Assembly (NCBI GenBank): GCA_009823505.1
Contig: VZQC01011003.1
Span: 2,693,809-2,757,808 of the forward strand
Reading direction: 5' to 3'
Origin: Rhizomys pruinosus
Lineage: Eukaryota; Chordata; Mammalia; Rodentia; Spalacidae
Length of the DNA: 64,000 nucleotides
A program made the position numbers and the translations under genes. Position 1 is the stretch's first letter; the number at the start of each line of letters is the position of its first letter. This document shows, one piece after another, positions 23,201 through 32,200 of this stretch. A model generated the notes under the pieces. It ran no database searches, was not told the origin of the DNA, and saw only the letters and a program-made list of their open reading frames with translations.

Positions 23201-26200
23201 CATCACTCCAAAATATGCATATATTAATTTACCTATTTTTAGAAAAATCTTTGTCTTCCAAGCATATATCTTATTTTATGAAAATACTTTAGAAATATAT
23301 TAAATTGTTATAGACACTAATAAAAATATTAATGCCATAAACATGAATTAATCAATAATATACCACTGGAGGATGTAGCTCAGTGGTAAGCCACCTGACC
23401 AGCATACACAAACCCCTGGATTCAATTCCCAGTAGTGGCAAAAAGAGAGGGGCTGGAGATGGCTCCAGAGTAAAGAGCACTGACTATTCTTGCAGAAGAC
23501 CTATGTTCACGTCCCAGCAACCACAAGGAGGCTAACAGCTGTCCATAACTCATTCTATAGGATCCAATGCCCTCTCTGACCTCCATAGGCATTGTTTATA
23601 TGACACAGGTACACTTAGATACATGCAGGCAAAACACTCATACATATAAAATAAAAACAAAAATTAAAAAAAAAAAAAAAAAGAACACAGCTGGTCATGG
23701 TGGCGCACCCTTTAATTCCAACACTTGGGAGGCAGAGGCAGGTTCAAGGCCAGCCTGGTGTACAGAGCAAGCTCCAGGCCAGCTGGGACTAAAGGGAGAC
23801 CCTGTCTCAAAAATACCAAATAAATAAGTAAGTAAATAAATAAATAAATAAATAAACAAACATGGTGGTGCACATCTAAAAATCCCAGCACTCAGGAGAT
23901 TGATGCAGGAACATGAGCCAGCCTAGGGTGTGTGGCAAGATTTGATCTCAAAACACCTCTAAGTCAGACAAATGTGTAAGTAAATTCTTTTTCACCTAAT
24001 AAAATTACTTTTACATACTACTTTTAAAGTAACCAAAATAAGTCCCATATCTTTGCCTGGAATTGAGAATACGTTTAATTCTTTCCCTTTTTGTAAATGC
24101 TTACAAGAAACCAGAGTTTTTTAATACACTGTACATTTATACCATATGAAGAACCTAAAGAAATCAATGCCACTCACATTACTTTCCGGATCTGATAATA
24201 TGGCTGATGCCAAGGATGCAATTTGCATTTTCTTTTCCTGTAGTTTTTTCCTTCTTTCAATCAAATGCTCTTCCATTGTGAGCTCTTGAATGGGATTTTC
24301 AACAATATCTGAAACAAAATCACATTTTTACCCTTAAATACTGTTTTATTTACAAATACTTAGAAACAGTAATTTTCACATATCAGTAATAATGGGTACT
24401 ATCATACCAATTATGTAATTAAGGAAACTAAGGCAAAAGGAAAATAACTTATTAACTTCAATTTCATAAACCTAACAGAAATGGGACTTAAGTCTATAAA
24501 GCTCAAACTCTTTTAATTACTATGCAATATATCCACAATAATGCATATTAACTAAAAAAAACACTCTTACTTTTATTTTTTAATTTTATCTATTTTCGTA
24601 TGCATATGAATGTACTGTCTGCATGTAGGTTGTGCATCCGTGTCATGCAATGCCTCTGAGGTCAGAAGAGGGTGTTGGATTCCCCCCGGAACTGGATTTA
24701 AAGACGGTTTTCAGCCGCCATGTGGGTGCTGGGGATCAAACCCGGCTCCTCTACAAGAGCAGTCGGCGCTCTTAACCACTAGGCCATCTCTCCAGCCCTA
24801 CTTTTTTCTTAAGGCACAGAGAATAGTCTATTCTTTTGCTTTGAACTCTATGTAGTACTTTGAATTATACCTTAAGAGATTCACAGGGAATGAGATTTAA
24901 TATATACATAAGCATCATCTGTAATTAACCTATAGTAAGTGACTGAAACCAGTTAAACACCACAGCTGAGGTATAATCTCTGTTAAGTGAAAGTAAATTT
25001 AACCACTCTTTCATTACAAATTCTATACTAATACTTTCAAACAAACTTATTTTCAGGTAAATTTTCATTAGGTAAAACTACTGTAGCTAGGCATGGTGGC
25101 TCACACCAGTTATCGAAGTACTAAGGAGGCGGATGCAGGATAGACAAGAGTTTGGCTGAGTTCCAGGTCAGCCTGGACCACGGTATACCCCAGTCTCAGG
25201 GCTGGAGAGATGGCTCAGCGGTTAAGAGCACTGACTGCTCTTGCAGAGGGCCCCGATTCGATTCCCAGCATCCACATGGCAGCTAAGAACCATCTTTAAC
25301 TCCAGTTTCAAGGGAATCTGACACCCTCTTCTGACCTCCGCAGCATTGCACAACACAGGTGCACCAACCTACATGCAGACAGTACACTCATAAACAAAAA
25401 ATTTTTTTTTAATTTTTTAAAAATTTATAAAAATAAAAATAAATAAAATAAAATAAAATAAAATAAAACCCCAGACTCGAACAGAGGGCTGTGAAATTGC
25501 TCAGCAAATAAAGCGCCCGCAACCAAGTCTGATGACCTGAGTTCCAATCTGGGGACCCTCATGGTAAAACAGAACCACCTAACAGAGGCTGTCCTCCGAT
25601 CACACTCGCACTGAAATTACGATTAAAAAAAAAACGTAAAAATTGTTTTAAATTTTAAAAACTCACAGTCAATTCTGAAAAAGACATATACAAGCATAAT
25701 TGTCCTTAAAAAACTCAAGTCAAAAAAAAAAAAAACTCAAAGTTGAGCCGGGCGCAGTAGCACGCACCTTTAATCCTAGCACTTGGGAGGCAGAAGCAGG
25801 CGGATCTTTGTGAGTTCCAGGCCAGCCTGGTCTACAGAGTGAGGACAAGCTGGGGCTACGAGGAGACCCTGTCTCAAAAAGACCAAAAAAAAAGTACTTC
25901 CCAATTAACAATGTGGTAATTGTAAAGCTACAGGTCATTACCTTCCTCAAGTTCCAGCTCTTCTTCTTCATCTTCTTCATCTTTCGTGTCAGTAACTATT
26001 TGAAAGATACACTTATTAAAATGTGACAATACACTTAAGTGTAAGACAAAAACAAAACCAGCGAGCAATGGTACCATCTGAGACAAAGGACAGGTGCTAC
26101 TTTAGCTGAGAAGAGCACAGCAAAGTTTTTGGATGCCAATATTTGGTGTTTGCCTAGATTGCAGTTCCATGACTATACGCTTTGCCATAAATCACCTTAA

Positions 26201-29200
26201 CATTATGTCTTTGATTTTTGTGTTTTTTTCTGATTTCACACACGTTTTTTTCCCCCTTTCTCTCCCTCAGCCCTCCAATAAGAAAATCACCCAAACCTTG
26301 TAGCTGTAGTTGTAGGCACAATACAACTGAAATAACCATGTTCACTTGTGAGGCACTACACGACTAATGGCAGTTACCCTTATTCTGCAGCTATAACTAA
26401 AAGCCACAATAAAATTAAATTTTGAATTTAAAAAATGTATTCTTCCGGGTGTGGTGGCACACACTTTTAATCCCAGCACTAGGGAGGCAGAGACAGGCAG
26501 ATCTGCTAGTTCAAGGCCAGCCCTGTCTACATAGCAGGCTCCAGACCAGCTAGGATTAAAGGGAGACTCTGTCTCAAAAAAAAAAAAAATATTCTAATAC
26601 TGAAAACTAAGTTAACCAATATACCAACCACTGTACTCACCTGGTTTCTCCCTAGTCTGTGGGATTACACCACTTTTATCCTTGATAGGAAGCAAATGAA
26701 TCAGCTCCTTCTCAGGTGCAGTTTGCAGAGTCCTTGGTATTTTTTCATATTTATCTATTACACTCTCGTGTTTTCGTTTCTTGGCATGAACTGGCTCACT
26801 GCAGTAAAGAATTCAATGTTTAGCTGGGTGTGGTGGTGCACGCCTTTAATCCTAGCACTCGAGAGGCAGAGGCAAGCGGATCTTTGTGAGTTCAAGACCA
26901 GCCTGGTCCACAGACTGAGTTCCAGGTCAGCTGGGGCTACAAGGAGACCCTGTCTCAAAAAGACCAAAAAAAAAAATTTCAATGTTTAGTTCTAAAGGGT
27001 ACCTAAAGGCCTATCAATTTTAAACGTATTGTATAGAACTGCTTATATTCCCAGCACTCTGGCAGAGGCAGGAGGATTATCATTTACAGGTCATCTTGAG
27101 CTACACAGTGAGAGCACTTACAAGATCCCCTGGGTTTCAGCCTCAGAATCATTTGGGGGGGTAGAGTACAAAGTACCACTGACATGTCCCCTCCCTACAA
27201 CACTAGAAAATCTAATTATGCCCTTCCTTTTGGAGACATTCTATAATCCAGGATGGCCTAGAAATTACTATGTGAATGACACTGCAAGGACTCTGAGCAG
27301 CTGTTCAATTTTGATAAATTTTAATGCTTTATAATAGATTATATACATGTTTTGGTATAGACCACAAATATTTTTTAATCTTTTTTTTTTTTTTTTATGT
27401 GTATGAATGTACTGTCCGCATGTAGGTTTGTGCACCTGTGTCGTGCAATGCCATGGAGGTCAGAAGAGGGTGTTGGAATCCCCTGGAACTGGAGTTAAAG
27501 ACGGTTTTCAGCCACCATGTGGGTGCTGGGGATTGAACCCAGGTCTTCTGCAAGAACAGTCAGAGCTCTTAACCACTAGGCCATCTCTCCAGCCCCTAGA
27601 TCACAAATATTTTATGCACTTGTAGCATACTTTTTTCAAGTTTCTAGACTATTCAGTTCTGTAGTTCCAAACTATCACAAATACTTTTTAAAACATCTAT
27701 GCTTAAGTAGACCCATAATACACAAAGCCAACTATACAAAAAAATAAACCGCCTACTGAACTTTGCTCAGTGACAATACTGTACTCAATGTTTATCCCAA
27801 GTGCAAGTACTGTAACTGAAACTACCTATTGACAACTACCAACAGGTATATTGGCACTCAGACCAGAGCCTAGTACATGGGAGGCACTCAAACACCAACT
27901 GAATAATTAAACTGTAAATTTATAAAAATGACTCAAACTACCACAACTATAACTGATTTTCCCTTTAGATGCAAAATAAAGGTGAATTTACAATTCCTTT
28001 TGGAAAACCAAAAGAAGACACTACACTTTACTTTCCCACAGTCTTTCAGAGCATAGCATGGACTTTGGAATTAGAACTAAGTTTGAAGTCCAGACCCACT
28101 CTTTATGACTGTGGAAAACATCAATCTCCACTCTGGAAGTGGAAATAATACCTACCTAACAAGGTACTGAAGACTGAGTGAGATTAAAACCACAAAGAAC
28201 TCAGGACTGTTCTGCCAGTCTCTCAAACAGCACCCTTCTGTAATTCAAGTTCACTATTCAGAATCAAAAGAAATGGAAATGTACATTAAATAAAATCAAC
28301 TGCGGGGCTGCAGAGATGGCTCAGCTATTAAGAGCACTGACTGCTCTAGCAGAGGACGTGGGTTTGATTCCCAGCACCCACATGGCAGTTAACAACTGTC
28401 TGTAACTCCAGTTCCAGGGGATCTGATGGCCTCTCCTGGTCTCCATGGGCACTGTACAACACAAGTGCACTTACACACATGCAGGCAATATACTTATACA
28501 CATAAAATAAAAATAAAATATTAAAAAAATAAAATCAACTTGTTTTACTAATAAACTAACTTTAAACAAGGGCTGGAAATGTAGTTTACCTGGTGAACTG
28601 CTTGCCTAGGATGCACAAAGCCCAGCATGCACAAAGCCCTGGATTCAAAATCTCAGCACCACATGAAACTAGATGTGATGTGTGTGCCTGTAATTCAAGT
28701 AGTTGGGAAGGCAGAGGCAGAAGGGACAGTCAGGAGTTCAAAGTCATCCTCAACTACATTGTGGGTTTAAGGCCAGCCTGGGATACAAGAGACCCTGTCT
28801 CAAAAGCAAAACAAACCAATAAACAAAAAGAAGAGAAATTTAACATTGGATTACTCTTTGCAAATACTGTGCCCGGGGTGAGCATCTTAGACTTTCAACA
28901 CTGTACACAGGGAAGAACATCTTGAACTATCTATCTTAGTAAAATTCAGAACCAACATTTTTAACATTGTACAGATGCAAACAGATGTATTCCAGATAAG
29001 GATTACCTAGAAGAAAGATCTCTTGTGAGAAAAGATGCTCTTTGTCCTAAATCTTTCATTAACTGTAAGTCATCCTCATCCATCATATCTAAAGGAAGGG
29101 CTTCTTCTTCCTCTTCCTCGTCCCTCTCGATCCTTTTAACTGTTCAACAAAAAATAAAAGTATTAGAATTCTGCATTTTTTCCTAACATTTTACCTGTGC

Positions 29201-32200
29201 TCCCTTCCAATATCCCCAATGAAAGTGCAACTACCATGTTGTACTCTCCTAGAGTAAGATACTGAGTTCAGCAAATGCTAGCATCTTAGTGTTTCTGATT
29301 CCTGATATCGAAATGTCAAAAGCATTCCCAGGGCACTGTAACGACTGGAACATAAGGATTTCCATGGATTCTGAATAGTGTTTCAAGAGAACTAAAGCCT
29401 AAGTCCCTTCACTCCTTCTCACCTCCAATGACTTTCATTCCTTTTCACCTCCACAGTTACTTTTCCATCTATCCCATTTCAGCCAGGTCCAAATCTTGAT
29501 GCTCGCCCGTTTGATGACAATCATTTCTGCCTTCAGCTTCATTTGGTTTCTTCTAATCTATTTCTTTACATCTACCAAAACCTCAACCTCACCCAGATCA
29601 TTCTAACTTCTCTCTCTGCTCACTTTCTGTGTTCTTTGTTCTTTTATCCATGCTTCTGTTTTAATTTTTAAAAGATGATTCAGTGTCAGAAACCTTCCTT
29701 AAGTGCAGAGGAGTCTACTGTAAATAAGACTAAGTGTTTTCCTTAACAAAACAATCTTCCTGATAGAAGACAGACTGGTAAATACTGCTACAAGCAATGA
29801 AGCCTCTACCTACTTAAATAAACATTTCCATTTCTCAAACCAGCAATTGCTCTATTTTGTTGATCAGCCTCTTCTCTTTCATATATTACCTTTTAGCTAT
29901 CATTACACTTCTAACCTTCTCAACTACCTCACTTTCAAGGATCTAGCCTCCTGCTTTAGTGAGAAAGGGAGGCCATAAGGAACAACTTCAATTTCTCACA
30001 CCGGATTCAGCACTGTTTGCATCCATCCTTTCCTCATACCCGTTTGATGACTTCATTTAGATAATAAACTGTGAGAATAAAGAAACATTTTGCTTTACTT
30101 TCATTGTTTATAACTACTGGAAGATTATGTTTTTTAATTTGTAAAACTTAGCCAGGTATGGTGATGCACACCTGTAATCCCAGCACTCAGGAGGCAGGGG
30201 CAGGTAGTTCTCTGTGAGTTCAATGCCAGCCTGGTCTACATAGTAAGTTCCAGGACAGCTGAGGCTACAGGGAGACCCTGTCTAAAAAAAAAAAAAAAAA
30301 GCCGGGCTACTCTTGCAGGAGACCAGGGTTCTGTTCCCAGCACCCATATACCCACATAATAGCTAACAATCACCTCTAACTTCAGTTCCAGGGCATCCAA
30401 TGACACCTTCTGGATTCAGGAGACACTGCATAACATGGGTGCAGTTACACACAGGCACATAAAATAAAAATTAAAAAAAATTTTAAATGGACCAGGTGGT
30501 GCTAGCCACCTTTAATCCCAGCATTTGTGAGGCTGAGGCACATGGATCTTTGTGAAATGGAAACCAGCCTGGTCTATATAGCAAGTTGTAGGCTGGCCAG
30601 GCTCCAGGGAGACCCTGTCTCCAAAAATCAAAAAGAAATGCAAACAAACAAAAAATGCACCCTCAAAAAGTCTTCTTACCTCAGTTAACTGTAGTGGCAG
30701 GTGGCAGACCAAAAGTTATTTACTTGGCTACTCTGAGTGTCTCCTCCAAGTACTGCATCTTCAGATTAGCTCTCTAGAGAAACTAAAAATGGAGGCTAGC
30801 TTTCTCGCAGTGCATACTGTCTTGAAATGTTTTTTCCTACTGACTGTGACAAAGCATAGTGGAATCCTAACCATACTTAAACCTGTAAAAATGTGAACAC
30901 CGGAAGAGACATTACTAGAAAACAAGCCATTTCTATGGAGAGTATTTCAGGGCAATTAATGGGAAGTAGGACACATGAATATTTTCATTACCTGATCTTT
31001 TGTGCTTTGGGTCCTCCAATGGAATGGGTTTCTTAGACACAGCATCTTTTACAGCTTGCCTTAGTTTCCTCTGTTCTTTTCGGTACTTCTTGATAGTGCT
31101 TTGTTGTTTAAATTGCTTATTTTTTAGTTTGTTTTCAAGTTTGACTTTACTAGTTTTTATTAACTTGCGAAAGCTTGGGACCTGCTTTTTATTTCTTCTC
31201 TAGAAAACAAAAGAATACTACAACTGAGAATTTTGTTTGTTTTATCCTTTTTTTTTTTTTGGTATTTTTGAGACAGGGTCTCCCTTTTAGTACCAGCTGT
31301 CCTGGAGCTCGCTCTGTAAGACCAGGCTGGCCTTGAACTCACAGAGATCCGCCTACCTCTGCCTCCAGAGTGCTGGGATTAAAGGTGTGCGCCACCATGC
31401 CCGGCAACAACTGAGAATTTTTAATCATTCCTTTAAACTTCGGTTAAAGAGAATTGTTTATAAATTTCATTATACCAATTTCACAATTTTAATGTCTCAC
31501 AACCATGGATCTCACATAAAGAATAAAACCAAAGCCAGGTGTGTTGGCACATGCCTTTAATCTCAGCACTTGGGGGGCAGAGGCAGGTGGATCTCTCTGT
31601 AAGATCAAGGTCAGCCTGGTCTACATAGCCACCTGGGCTACAGGGAGACCCTTTCTTAAAAATAAAAATAAAGCCAAAATATGGCAGTAATCCTACAGAA
31701 TAGCACCAGAGCATCAGTTATTCACAGGATTTTACTATGATCTGAATCAATCTCTCAAAAGTGTCTAAGATCTATAAAGAAAAATGTTAAGAATCATTGA
31801 TCTTGTGGCAAATAAGTTATTCCAGGATAGTCACTTGTAATTTAAAGATTCAGAGCAAAATGAAGGCTGTTTTTTAACAATAACTGCTTCAGGGTGAGGA
31901 CGCCTTTAATCCCAGCACTCGGAAGGTGGAGGCAGGCGGATCTCTGTGAGTTAAAGGCCAGCCTGGTCTACAGTGCGAGCTCCAGGCCAGCTGATACTAA
32001 AGAGAGACCGTCTCAAAAATACAAAAAAAGAAGAAAAAAAAAAAACTGCTATCTACAGTGTTTGGTCATTTTCTAAATGCTAAGACATACTGTCTCCAAC
32101 AACCTAAACATTGTTGCTGTCCTCACATTACTCATGAAGTAAAGGCTCATGGATTATTAAGCAACTTGCTTAAGACCCCTACCCAAAGGAGAGCAAAAGT